A stretch of DNA of 35,057 bases from Candidatus Pacearchaeota archaeon (GCA_016866995.1 VGKQ01000010.1:1-35057); one strand, 5' to 3'; positions 26,097-35,057 are shown, counted from the first letter of the stretch. Numbers and translations: made by a program. Notes: a model not told the origin generated them from the sequence alone.

Positions 26097-26873
26097 TTAA
26101 TTCACAATAAATCTAACAAGCCATCTGTATTTGTAAGGTGCAATATCTCCTGCTTTTCTGAACTCAAGAATTTTTATTTTCTTTTTTCCTTGTGCCTCTG
26201 TCTCAATTTTTTCCAGTATCAAATCAGCATCTTTTCCAAAATCATAATAAAAAATTTCTGTATTTTTCTTGGTGAATTTCCAGATATATTTCAGAAAAGT
26301 TTCTCTAAGCTGGGGGCGAGGCATGATTATAAAATCAAACTTTCCCTCAAGTTTCAATTTTTTAACATCTTTCTGGATTATCTCAACATTTTCAAGCTTG
26401 TTCAGCTTGACATTTTCAAAAGCATATTCTGAAGCTTTCCTGTTAATCTCAACAGAATAAATCTCAGCTTTCTTTCCTTCCTGCTTCAATTTTCTCGCAA
26501 TTATTATTGAAAAAGGCGCAACTCCTGCAAACAAAACCAAAATTCTCGAATTATTCTTTGATTTTTCTGCAATATAATCAGCTACTCTTGCTCTCTCTCC
26601 AGACAATCTTGAAGAAAAATAAGTTTCATCAACATTTAACTTGAATCTTGCTCCTGATTCAGTATAAATTGTCTCCCGAGTATTCTTGCCAGCAATAAAT
26701 CTAGTCTTAGATATTCTTAATCTTCCCTTAACCCTATCTGCTTTCTCCAAAATTGTTTTTATGTTCTTGTGTTCTTTAAGCAATTTTAAAGCTTCTTTTT
26801 TCTTTTCTTTCAGGTTAGTTTTCTCAGGAAATTTCAGAATTGCAATATCCCCAATTATATCATAAGTTGCCAT
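26097..26873 (-). CDS. Trm5-like class I tRNA (m1G37) methyltransferase
   Basis: RFIAGKNTRETIYTESGARFKLNVDETYFSSRLSGER, LFAGVAPFSIIIA, SVEINRKASEYAFENVKLN. Confidence 0.87.
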   Translation of the reverse strand: MATYDIIGDIAILKFPEKTNLKEKKKEALKLLKEHKNIKTILEKADRVKGRLRISKTRFIAGKNTRETIYTESGARFKLNVDETYFSSRLSGERARVADYIAEKSKNNSRILVLFAGVAPFSIIIARKLKQEGKKAEIYSVEINRKASEYAFENVKLNKLENVEIIQKDVKKLKLEGKFDFIIMPRPQLRETFLKYIWKFTKKNTEIFYYDFGKDADLILEKIETEAQGKKKIKILEFRKAGDIAPYKYRWLVRFIVN

Positions 26874-27064
26874 GATTAATTAAAATAATGTATATTTAAA
26901 ATTGTTTGGTATTTGATTATAATATAATTAAATGACTTGATTAATAAAAACAATAAATAACACACAATAACCCATGACAAATATAAGCTAATATAAACTA
27001 TAAATATTTAAGAAAGAAATATTTATAAATCACAATTAACTAAAAATATCATAAAAAGGTGAAA

Positions 27065-27325
27065 ATGAATAAGCTTGTTGGTTATATTATAGCATTGATT
27101 GGATTAATAGTTGCAGCTGCAAGTGTAAATCTTGCCAAGCTAGGAATTACTCTTCCTTCATCAATTAAATCAGTTTATATCATGATTCTTGGAATTGCCT
27201 TGATAATTCTTGGCTTGACTCTTGCTCTTGGAGGGAAACAAGAAGTAAAACAAGCCACAGAAGAAGTTCCAATATATGAGGGAACAGGCAAAAAAAGAAA
27301 AATTGTCGGATACAGAAAAGATTAA
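27065..27325 (+). CDS. Small 2-TM membrane protein, unknown
   Basis: MNKLVGYIIALIGLIVAAA.. then TM2 and a charged tail. AAGGTG SD-like sequence upstream. Confidence 0.75.
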   Translation: MNKLVGYIIALIGLIVAAASVNLAKLGITLPSSIKSVYIMILGIALIILGLTLALGGKQEVKQATEEVPIYEGTGKKRKIVGYRKD

Positions 27326-27539
27326 ATTTTTCCTGAAAATTTAATCTTTAATAATAGAAGAAATAAAAGAATTATGATAAATTAACTTACAACCCTTATT
27401 GTTAATGTCACACTAATTAATTGTTAATAAATAATTATTAATTTTCTATGGATTTATATTGGTTGATAAAAATATAATAGTTAAATTAAACAATAAAAAG
27501 CTAAATTAAGGTTAATTAAAGATGAATTAATTAAGGAGA

Positions 27540-28358
27540 TTAAATTCCAGATTTAACTATCTCCTTAATCCTTCTCTTGCACTGCTTGATTATGCCTCTT
27601 GCTCTTTTCCTATCTTCCTCGCTCGCATGAGGATTTGCAAGCATATCCTCTGCCCTGAACATCTCTGTTCTAATCTGATTTATAGCAGCATCTCCTGCAT
27701 ATCCTTTTCCTGCCTTCATCAGAAAATGATAAATATATTCTGCATGAATTGCCTTGTCAAACATCAAAAATATCAAGGATATTATTGCAACAGCAAAATA
27801 AATCCATGCTATGTTTCCAAGTTCTCCCATTCTCATAACCCATAACCCAAAAAATATGCAGATAAAAACAATCCACCCTATTTTTCTTATAACATGAGAG
27901 TCAAAACTTTCTATAAAGAAGAAATATAAAATTAATGGAAGAATAGAAGCCACAGCAACCCCATAAATCTCATAAGGCACAAGAACAGCTCTAAATAAAT
28001 CTATGTCAGAGAAAAATCTGGTTGCAAGAAGCGAAACAGACAATGTAATAATCCAGACAACTGATTTATTCTTGGCAATAGGAGGAATTCTTGACACAGC
28101 AATATAAATAAATGAAATTAGCACAAGCAATAAAGCCATTTTCTCGAGAAGATATCCTGGCCCGAACAAAGCTTCAAGATACGGGCCGAACACAACCTGA
28201 AACCACGAGATTGAATCATAAATCATCTGCTCGCCAGAAGAAAGAGGAGCTCCTCCACCTCCAAATCCTCCTCCCCACCACCCCCATCCATCATAAGCAG
28301 AAACAAAACTCAAGTTAATAATAAATAAAAATGCAAGAATAATCCATCTTTTTTTCAT
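27540..28358 (-). CDS. Multi-TM membrane protein family A with cytoplasmic charged tail, unknown
   Basis: Signal-like N-terminus, several TMs, SLLATRFFSD, FFFIESFDSHVIRKIGWIVFI, basic C-terminus. Paralogous to 28625-29443. Confidence 0.85.
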   Translation of the reverse strand: MKKRWIILAFLFIINLSFVSAYDGWGWWGGGFGGGGAPLSSGEQMIYDSISWFQVVFGPYLEALFGPGYLLEKMALLLVLISFIYIAVSRIPPIAKNKSVVWIITLSVSLLATRFFSDIDLFRAVLVPYEIYGVAVASILPLILYFFFIESFDSHVIRKIGWIVFICIFFGLWVMRMGELGNIAWIYFAVAIISLIFLMFDKAIHAEYIYHFLMKAGKGYAGDAAINQIRTEMFRAEDMLANPHASEEDRKRARGIIKQCKRRIKEIVKSGI

Positions 28359-28624
28359 TTTATTTTCCTTGTTTTGCTTCTTTATTAAAAGAAGAGGTAT
28401 TTATAAATATTTGTGAAAATTTCAGAATTAGTTTGAATTATTTTATTTTAAACTTGATTATTCTCAATTATCTGCTCTTTAACTTAGTTATTGTCTGTTA
28501 TTTGTTAGAATTATTTATTGATAATTATTGCCAGTTATTTTTTAATTAAAATTTAAGCTGAATTAATTTATCTCCCCAAGTTTATAGCTCTCGCACACAA
28601 AAAACTAAGATAAAAAATAAAAAA

Positions 28625-29437
28625 TTACTCACTGGCAAGTTCTGCTATCTGTTTTCTGATTTTCTTTGCTTCATCTTTTGCGGTATTTCTTTGAGCGTCA
28701 GTCAAAGCTAAATTATGGGCTGCTTTTTCATATTCTCTTAAATCTTCTGTAAATCTGCTCATCTGAAGAATATTTCTCTTGGAGGTTTTTCCCTTTAATT
28801 CTGCCAGCATCATCCACGCCCTAATATTCTTGTCAAATACTAGAACAAGAATTGATATAACACCAATAGCCATATACCACCAAGCAAGAGTATTCCACCA
28901 CTCTCCTCCTTTTGGTGCCAAATCATACCATCTGTAAATAGCCATGGCAAAATATATTACTATAAATATAACCCACCCAACTCTCGTAATAATAAAATTA
29001 TCTATTTTATTGATTAAAAAGAAAAATAATACAAAAGGAAAAAGAGTGGCAAAAGCCATCCCTGCTGTTCCAGAAGGCAGCCATATAAAAGTAATTAATT
29101 CAGGAGTTGCTAAAAATCTTGTCGCAAGCAATGCTATAACTACAGAAATAAGCAACATAAAAAATGTGCTGTCTTTTAATCCAGGAGTAAACCCAGCAGC
29201 ATAATAAGCAACCCCAAAAATTAATATCAAGAATAAAACCTTGACAAACAGCAAGTCAATTGTCTTAGCAGGCCCTACAATAAATTGTGCAATAGGATTT
29301 ACAACCTCTGCAATTTTGTTCAAAGCATTCTGAACATCAGAATTAACAGCAAGTTCTTCCTGAGCAAGAACAAAACTTGAAACTAAAATTAATGCCAAAA
29401 TTGATGTAACAAAAATTGCCACCTTTTTCTTATTCAT
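28625..29437 (-). CDS. Multi-TM membrane protein family A, unknown
   Basis: IALLATRFLATPEL, FFFLINKIDNFIITRVGWVIFI, VLVFDKNIRAW and charged tail. Start taken at second Met (MNKKK). Confidence 0.85.
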   Translation of the reverse strand: MNKKKVAIFVTSILALILVSSFVLAQEELAVNSDVQNALNKIAEVVNPIAQFIVGPAKTIDLLFVKVLFLILIFGVAYYAAGFTPGLKDSTFFMLLISVVIALLATRFLATPELITFIWLPSGTAGMAFATLFPFVLFFFLINKIDNFIITRVGWVIFIVIYFAMAIYRWYDLAPKGGEWWNTLAWWYMAIGVISILVLVFDKNIRAWMMLAELKGKTSKRNILQMSRFTEDLREYEKAAHNLALTDAQRNTAKDEAKKIRKQIAELASE

Positions 29438-29800
29438 AGTCAATCTATAATTTTGTCATTTATAAACCTTTCGCCGTTAAGTTGCCACTTTTCCCAGATA
29501 AAAATCAAAAATATTTTTTCAGAATAAAATTAAAAATTAATAGAATAATTATGAGATAAACTCTAAAAAATTATCTTTCTTTTAATATATATAATTTAGG
29601 TGTAGCAATAAAAAATTTTATGTTGAACTTAATAATTCATTCTTCTAATTTCTAAAAAGTTAATATGTGATTAATTTATATTATTTTATTATTCAAAGAA
29701 ATAATAAGATTTTTATCACTTCAAACAAGATAAAAATCTCAAATAGAAAAACAAAATATTTATAAAACCCCTTTGCATAGGAATATTAATTATATTATTG

Positions 29801-29809
29801 AAAGGAGGT
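29801..29809 (+). promoter_or_regulatory. Strong Shine-Dalgarno sequence
   Basis: AAAGGAGGT 7 nt before the ATG at 29816; TATA-like ATATTTATAAAA further upstream. Confidence 0.75.
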
Positions 29810-29815
29810 TAAAAA

Positions 29816-30412
29816 ATGAATTGGAAAAAATTAGGTGTTTACAGCGTTCTTCTTCTAATGCAAATAGGAAGTTTAATTATGGCTGTTTCTGCGCTAACTC
29901 CATTTAGTGCACCAGAATCAGAAAAATGGTTGACTGAAAGCCAGTTCTATGCAGTAATATCCCCTTATTTAGTACCTGATGGATTTGAAGGACTTGGTGG
30001 ATTGATTATTGGAATTGTAACATTAGTTATTATATTTTCAATATTCATGGATGTTATCTACTTAGCTACACCTTTTAGCAAACCTGTTGTATGGATAATG
30101 ACAATAGGTTTTGCCATAATTGCAATCTTTTCTAAGCTTAGTGTAATTGTCGCAGGGTGGATATTCGTGGTCGGCGCCACGGCTTTCGCATGGGCAGGAG
30201 CTCTAGCAGGATTGTTGACAATAGTTTTAGCAATATTAATATTATTCTTTATCTTCTTCACAGGCGAATGGATAAGAAAGTGGGTAGTCAATATAAGACT
30301 AAGAAGAAAAGGACTTGAAAAGCAAGAAGCAGCAATTGAAAAAGGACAAAATGTCGCAAGTGCTGTAAAAATGGCAGAAGCGATGACTGGTAAAAAAGTT
30401 AAAGTTCAATAA
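29816..30412 (+). CDS. Multi-TM membrane protein family B with charged tail, unknown
   Basis: Signal-like N-terminus, 3-4 TMs, PFSKPVVWIMTIGFA shared with 31574-32266, basic/coiled tail. Confidence 0.85.
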   Translation: MNWKKLGVYSVLLLMQIGSLIMAVSALTPFSAPESEKWLTESQFYAVISPYLVPDGFEGLGGLIIGIVTLVIIFSIFMDVIYLATPFSKPVVWIMTIGFAIIAIFSKLSVIVAGWIFVVGATAFAWAGALAGLLTIVLAILILFFIFFTGEWIRKWVVNIRLRRKGLEKQEAAIEKGQNVASAVKMAEAMTGKKVKVQ

Positions 30413-30450
30413 TTTTTTATTTTTTTACTTTTTCTTTTTTTATTATAAGT
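30412..30450 (+). terminator. Archaeal poly-T termination region
   Basis: TTTTTTATTTTTTTACTTTTTCTTTTTTTATT directly after the stop. Confidence 0.7.
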
Positions 30451-30483
30451 AATATTTATAAATCTCAAACAAATAATAAGAAT

Positions 30484-30561
30484 ATGAGAAAAGTAATATT
30501 AAACTTTTTGCTATCTGTTTTATATTTAAATCCTTCTGGAAAGGTTTATAAACTATTGTAA
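30484..30561 (+). CDS. Possible 25-aa hydrophobic peptide upstream of the MNT/HEPN operon
   Basis: MRKVILNFLLSVLYLNPSGKVYKLL*; TATA-like AATATTTATAAATC about 25 nt before the ATG. Confidence 0.35.
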   Translation: MRKVILNFLLSVLYLNPSGKVYKLL

Positions 30562-30614
30562 TGTTAAATTAACATAAGTAAAAATAAATTAACAATTGTA
30601 ATGTTAAATTAACA
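30555..30614 (+). promoter_or_regulatory. Duplicated palindromic operator-like sites before the wHTH-MNT gene
   Basis: ATTGTAATGTTAAATTAACA repeated exactly at 30555-30574 and 30595-30614; each contains the palindrome TGTTAA-A-TTAACA. Confidence 0.75.
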
Positions 30615-31139
30615 ATGAAGAATACAGATACAAAAGAGAAAATTCTGGAATTGCTGTTTGATTTTCCTACAGCAAGATTTCATGTAAGGGAAATCTCAAG
30701 AAAACTCAAAATTTCCGCACCAGCAGTTTCAAAAGCATTGAAAGAGCTTGAAAATCATGAATTAATTAAAATTGAAAAAAATTTTCTGTATGAAATAAAG
30801 GCAAATTCCGGCAATGATGATTTTAAAAACTTAAAAAGAGTGAGCAATCTTAAAAAAATTTATCTTTCTGGATTATCTCATTTTTTAAGCGAAAAATTTC
30901 CCCTGTCAACAATAATTTTGTTTGGGAGCTATTCAAGAGGTGAGGACATAGAAAACTCGGATATTGATATTGCTGTAATTGGCTCAAAAGAAAGGGAAAT
31001 AAGCTTGGAAAAATATGAAAAACTGGTTCAAAGAAAGATAAATCTTCAGTTTTATCCTAGCCTGAAAAATATAGAAATAAATTTAAAGAGTAATATTCTG
31101 AATGGAATAACACTAAAGGGGGGAATTGACTTATCTTGA
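30615..31139 (+). CDS. wHTH-nucleotidyltransferase (MNT-like) fusion
   Basis: wHTH FHVREISRKLKISAPAVSKALKELENHELI plus GSYSRGEDIENSDIDIAVIG. Confidence 0.9.
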   Translation: MKNTDTKEKILELLFDFPTARFHVREISRKLKISAPAVSKALKELENHELIKIEKNFLYEIKANSGNDDFKNLKRVSNLKKIYLSGLSHFLSEKFPLSTIILFGSYSRGEDIENSDIDIAVIGSKEREISLEKYEKLVQRKINLQFYPSLKNIEINLKSNILNGITLKGGIDLS

Positions 31140-31570
31140 AAAATTTCAGTGAATACTTAAAGGAAGGAATTGCAAGAAAAACACTGCCTGATAAAAAAAG
31201 AGCCAGCTCATTAATAGAAAATTCAGATAAAAGAAATTTTTTCTTTGAACAGATAATAAACGCAGTGGATATTACAGATGATAATGCTAATTATGTTATA
31301 GAGCAGGTTTATGATATTTTAATAGAATTAATACGGGCAAAAATAATTTTTGATGGCTATTATGCCTCTGGAAATTATGCTCACGAAGCAGAAGTTTCCT
31401 ATCTAAAAGAGCTTAATTTTACTGATTTTGAAATAAGCATGCTTGATGAAATAAGGAAGTTCAGAAACGGAGTTAAATATTACGGAAAGAGATATAATAA
31501 AAATGAGGCTGAAAGCTCCATTAGGTTTAAAAATTCTGTTATCAATAAATTAAAAGAGAAAATAAGATAA
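31136..31570 (+). CDS. HEPN-domain protein paired with the MNT gene
   Basis: LDEIRKFRNGVKYYGKRY HEPN-like motif; TTG start overlaps the MNT stop. Confidence 0.78.
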   Translation: MKNFSEYLKEGIARKTLPDKKRASSLIENSDKRNFFFEQIINAVDITDDNANYVIEQVYDILIELIRAKIIFDGYYASGNYAHEAEVSYLKELNFTDFEISMLDEIRKFRNGVKYYGKRYNKNEAESSIRFKNSVINKLKEKIR

Positions 31571-31573
31571 AAA

Positions 31574-32266
31574 ATGAGAAAAGAAGTGATATTAATTATA
31601 GCATTGTTGATTTCTGGAATTATATTTGCAAATCTTATCAAAGCGCAGGATATAGAAGATTTGCAGAATATGGAAAACCCGGCAGATGTTATAAAAAACA
31701 AAACAGGCGGAATAATAAGCGAGGAAGGGATTAACACAAGCGAGGAAGCGTGGCAGCCGTACAAGAGCAAGGCAGAAGAAAGAATCGAATGGATAAATGA
31801 AAAAATAGGATTTCTCAAGCCCTATCTAGATCCAATAACAAATTTTGTCTTAAAAGAAGAATTTGCAATATCTAAAATATTTTTCCTTGTTTTGGCAATA
31901 TTTATCCTTATATTAATTTATATCTTAAGATTAGCAGAACTCGCACTTCCATTCTCAAAATGGGTAAGTTGGGTTATATCGATAGCTTTTTCTCTTGTTT
32001 TAGGAATAACAGGCTCAATAAAAAAAATTGGCGAAGTCATTATTAAAATTGTGGAAATTTATCAGACATGGTGGGTTCAACTTATTATCTGGGCAGGAAT
32101 TATAGTTATTATTATAATTGCTATTTATTTGTCAAAATTTTTAAAGAAAATAAAAGAAAACCAAGTACAAGAAAACAAAAAATTTGAAGAAGAGCAAAAT
32201 TTGGAAAAATTAAAAGGAAATGTAGAAATCGCAGAAATATTTACAAAAGGAATAACTGAAGAATAG
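31574..32266 (+). CDS. Multi-TM membrane protein family B, unknown
   Basis: Signal-like N-terminus, 3 TMs, LPFSKWVSWVISIAFSL, charged C-terminal tail. Confidence 0.82.
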   Translation: MRKEVILIIALLISGIIFANLIKAQDIEDLQNMENPADVIKNKTGGIISEEGINTSEEAWQPYKSKAEERIEWINEKIGFLKPYLDPITNFVLKEEFAISKIFFLVLAIFILILIYILRLAELALPFSKWVSWVISIAFSLVLGITGSIKKIGEVIIKIVEIYQTWWVQLIIWAGIIVIIIIAIYLSKFLKKIKENQVQENKKFEEEQNLEKLKGNVEIAEIFTKGITEE

Positions 32267-32318
32267 AGAAACTTTTTAAAGTTACTATTAATTTAAAACA
32301 AAATTTAAAACAGAGTTT

Positions 32319-33341
32319 TCAAAACAAAGTTTTCTGCTTCCTATTGTCCAAGGCAAGATTTAACTTGTCAAGAGCATTTGTAACTCGCTCTTCTGAAAAA
32401 TCATGTTCTATCACAAGAATTCTCTTGATTTTCTCCCTGTCTAATTTTGGAAAATTAATCTCGGGATTTTTTTCTATATCTGGATTTTTGAACAATGAAA
32501 AAATTTCCTGCCAGTCAAACTTGTTTTCCTGATTTTCAAGCAAATTTTCAACTGATTTGAAAATTTGCACAGGATATCTGTATTTTTTCACAATCTCAAG
32601 AGCTTTTCTCTGCCCAATCCCCTTGATTCCGCCAGGATTATAATCAGTCCCAACAAGTATGCCTAAACATATAAGTTGTTCAAGATTAATTCCAAGAACA
32701 TTTAAAACATGCTCCAATTCAATCATTTCAGGAGAAATATAAATATATCCAGAAACTGTTTTTCTTTTTCTTGAAAGTGTCAGGTTTTGTATCAATCTTG
32801 TAGCTCCAAATAATAATGAATCATAATCCTGCGAGCCAACAGCATATGCAGAGTGTTTTGCAATTTCAGATACATATACTTCTCACTCGCTTGGAGCCTG
32901 GACAACAGCAATTCCAAGAGCTTCAAGAAGTTTTTTTGAATCTTCAAGTATCTCGGGAGTTAGTCTAACAAATTGTCTCGCATACTTTCCCATTCCCTCT
33001 ATGTCTTCTTCATCTCTGGCTTGTTTGTATTTCTCTCTTGCTTCATCCTTAATTTCACTTCTTCTCATATTTGTCTTGAATTTTAATTCAGGAGGAACGC
33101 CGTCAAAAACATAAATCAACTTGACACCTTCCTGCATCAAGTTAATGTTTCTGTAAAATAATCCAGATAAATGGCTAGTTATTCGCTTCTTGCTATCCAT
33201 GAGTGGAGTTCCATCACTCTGCCTGATAGTAGAAAGAAACTGGTAAATAGTATTGTATGCATCTATTGCTATAGTTTTCCCTTTCAATTCAGAAAACTCA
33301 ACAACTTTTCTCGGAATTATTTCAGCTATGTTCAGTCCCAT
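32319..33341 (-). pseudogene. fen: Flap endonuclease 1, single frame interrupted by in-frame TGA at 32883-32885 (pseudogene, recoded, or sequence error)
   Basis: MGLNIAEIIPRKVVEF...FDGVPPELK...VVQAPSE[TGA]EVYVSEIAKHSAYAVGSQDYDSLLFGATRLIQNLTLSRKRK...GTDYNPGGIKGIGQRKAL. Frame open on both sides of the TGA. Confidence 0.9.
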
Positions 33342-33562
33342 GTTTATAATAATATCAGATATATTAATAAAATTATCTAAAATTAACTGTTCTTAATATA
33401 ATTTATTTACAATTTTATGTTATTTAAGTATTATAAATTTATTTTGAGAAAGAAGAAATAAAATTAATGATAATAAGATTTGTATTATAACTAACCTTGC
33501 TGCTTAATTAATAAACTAATTAATGGTTATTTGAAAGCTAATTTAAATTAAAATTAAGCTAA

Positions 33563-34243
33563 CTAGCTCCCATGATAAGTAGGAAAAAGCAAAGGCTGCC
33601 TGTCAATTTTTTTGCTTCTTGTTCTTGCTGGTTGTTTATGTTGTCTTGTTGGTGTGGGTTGTGCAGGTATTATTCGTGGTTCTTTCTTTTCTTTTTGTTC
33701 TTGAGCTTTCATCTGTTTTTCAGCCCATCTCATAGCCCTCAAGTAAGTATTTGAAAAAGCCCACAAAACTCTTGAAACTTTAACCTTTTCAATAGGCCAG
33801 CTCTTTCCTCCAGCAATAATAAGCTTGTCATATCCTGCCTCTCTCAAAATTCTCATTTTTTCATGATATTGTGTTTCATCAAATGCATCATGCGGATTTG
33901 CAAAGCTTGCATCTGTCAATCTTAAAAATTTAGAATAACTTATTTTTGTTGTTTTTCTGTAATCTTCTGGTTCTGGCTGTTCATGTTCTGCTGGTTTGGA
34001 ATTAACAGCATTTTGATAAGCAGGATTTCTAGTTATATTTTGCCTTCTTCTTCCAAGCTCCATAACCCCCTGAGCATACAAATCACCATAAGGAGAAGGT
34101 TTTAATCCAAGTAAATTGCATCTCAAAACAAAAGTAACCACATCTACTTTTCTTGCAGCTTCTATCATTTCTCTTTCAAGCTTCTGAATTCTCGGAGTTC
34201 TTCCATCATAAGGAACATAGGCTGTCATCTTCTTTTTATGCAA
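33563..34243 (-). CDS. Unknown protein with basic Pro/Gln-rich tail
   Basis: 226-aa ORF overlapping the next upstream gene; alternative start MTAYVPYDG. Confidence 0.68.
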   Translation of the reverse strand: MHKKKMTAYVPYDGRTPRIQKLEREMIEAARKVDVVTFVLRCNLLGLKPSPYGDLYAQGVMELGRRRQNITRNPAYQNAVNSKPAEHEQPEPEDYRKTTKISYSKFLRLTDASFANPHDAFDETQYHEKMRILREAGYDKLIIAGGKSWPIEKVKVSRVLWAFSNTYLRAMRWAEKQMKAQEQKEKKEPRIIPAQPTPTRQHKQPARTRSKKIDRQPLLFPTYHGS

Positions 34244-34782
34244 ACTTTGCAGGGTTTATATTTCTTTTTCCTGAAAAAAGCCTGGCTGTTTGAGTGAATT
34301 TTATACTTTTTCTTTATTAATTTTCCCAATCTGCAAAATCTTGTGTGATATCTTCTAGTTTGATTTGAGCCAATGAATTTGTAGTGAGGAATCTCAAGCT
34401 TTTTTGTTCTGGGCTTTATTGTTTTTTCCATATAAATCGGTTTTTCTATAATTTCAACTGTCTTGTTTTCAATTGGAACTTGAAGAGGAATTTCTTTAAC
34501 AACTTCCTGAATTATAGGAAATGGCTTGTCAATATAAACCGGTTTTTCAACTATTTTCTCAACATAAACCGGCTTCTCAACTAGTCTTGGCACAATTTTG
34601 CTTCCAGTAATCAAAATTGCAAATATAGCATATAAAGTTGTAAATATCCAGAATAAAACAATATTTTCAACAAGATTAAAATTAAAAATTAAAGCTATAA
34701 GAACAGCAAGAAGAACAGTCAATGCTCCTGTGAGTATTGCAACAATTATTTTCTCATTCTCATCCACAAATTTTCCTGTCAT
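34225..34782 (-). CDS. Two-TM protein with EKPVY-type repeats and C-terminal Ada-like metal-binding motif
   Basis: Two N-terminal TMs; VEKPVYVEKIVEKPVYIDKP...; IGSNQTRRYHTRFCRLGK...KKYKPCKVCIKRR resembles an Ada-type Cys cluster. Confidence 0.78.
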   Translation of the reverse strand: MTGKFVDENEKIIVAILTGALTVLLAVLIALIFNFNLVENIVLFWIFTTLYAIFAILITGSKIVPRLVEKPVYVEKIVEKPVYIDKPFPIIQEVVKEIPLQVPIENKTVEIIEKPIYMEKTIKPRTKKLEIPHYKFIGSNQTRRYHTRFCRLGKLIKKKYKIHSNSQAFFRKKKYKPCKVCIKRR

Positions 34783-34859
34783 TTTTCTTGTTTTTTTATT
34801 TATGAAGCCTGGCTGGTTTCTTGCTATTCTCTGGATTATTTTGTTTAAATATAAAAAAT

Positions 34860-35057
34860 TTAAAGGCAGTACGAATTTGGTTTGCCCATTAATTCCAAAA
34901 TTGCAGCTTGTGGATTGAAAGGCCTTATTTTAGGAACTACGCTTCTGCCGCTTCTGTCCCTCAAATCTGTAACAAGTTTTGCAACAACATCAACTAAAAG
35001 ATAGCCTCTATGCTCTGTTCCGTCTGCATTTTTCCCAGCTAAAAATTCAGTTAAAGA
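34860..35057 (-). CDS. C-terminal part of an unknown protein (truncated by window edge)
   Basis: Open frame ...SLTEFLAGKNADGTEHRGYLLVDVVAKLVTDLRDRSGRSVVPKIRPFNPQAAILELMGKPNSYCL*. Confidence 0.65.
   Translation of the reverse strand, partial: SLTEFLAGKNADGTEHRGYLLVDVVAKLVTDLRDRSGRSVVPKIRPFNPQAAILELMGKPNSYCL

Noticed and set aside
32883-32885. Genome-wide UGA-to-Gly (or Sec/Trp) reassignment
   Set aside because: UGA appears to end other genes at expected lengths (eL41 at 14854, DtxR-like at 14704, MNT at 31137), so a global code change is not supported by this window.
1-35057. tRNA or rRNA genes
   Set aside because: No convincing cloverleaf or rRNA-like stretch found by eye; a tRNAscan/Infernal run would be needed to be certain.

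Overview
AT-rich archaeal window. RFC small and large subunits, FEN1, a Trm5-like methyltransferase, a HerA-like ATPase, archaeal-type TPI and FBA, and a tiny eL41 gene suggest a DPANN lineage (Pacearchaeota/Woesearchaeota-like by inference; not provable here). Left third: group-3-type [NiFe]-hydrogenase small and large subunits, maturation genes (protease, HypC, HypA), lower glycolysis (TPI, FBA, PfkB kinase, PGK, bacterial-type GAPDH) and carbohydrate genes (PIG-L deacetylase, GT4, GH130, an alpha/alpha-barrel glycosidase, NagB, a nucleotidyltransferase). Middle: a DtxR-like regulator with an operator over its start codon, eL41 missed by the ORF track, secreted or surface proteins including a Gly/Tyr/Cys-rich one, and an RFC locus. 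Right: a HerA-like ATPase followed by a 3-copy structured repeat array that duplicates the gene's 3' end, an acyl-carrier-protein-like pair, paralogous multi-TM proteins of unknown function, a wHTH-MNT/HEPN pair, and FEN1 interrupted by one in-frame TGA between the two catalytic glutamates. Most noteworthy: (1) the herA-tail repeat array with compensatory changes in spacer hairpins; (2) the FEN1 in-frame UGA; (3) the two membrane protein families; (4) the ACP-like pair; (5) strong hairpins just upstream of the hydrogenase genes. All calls are by eye, without database searches.
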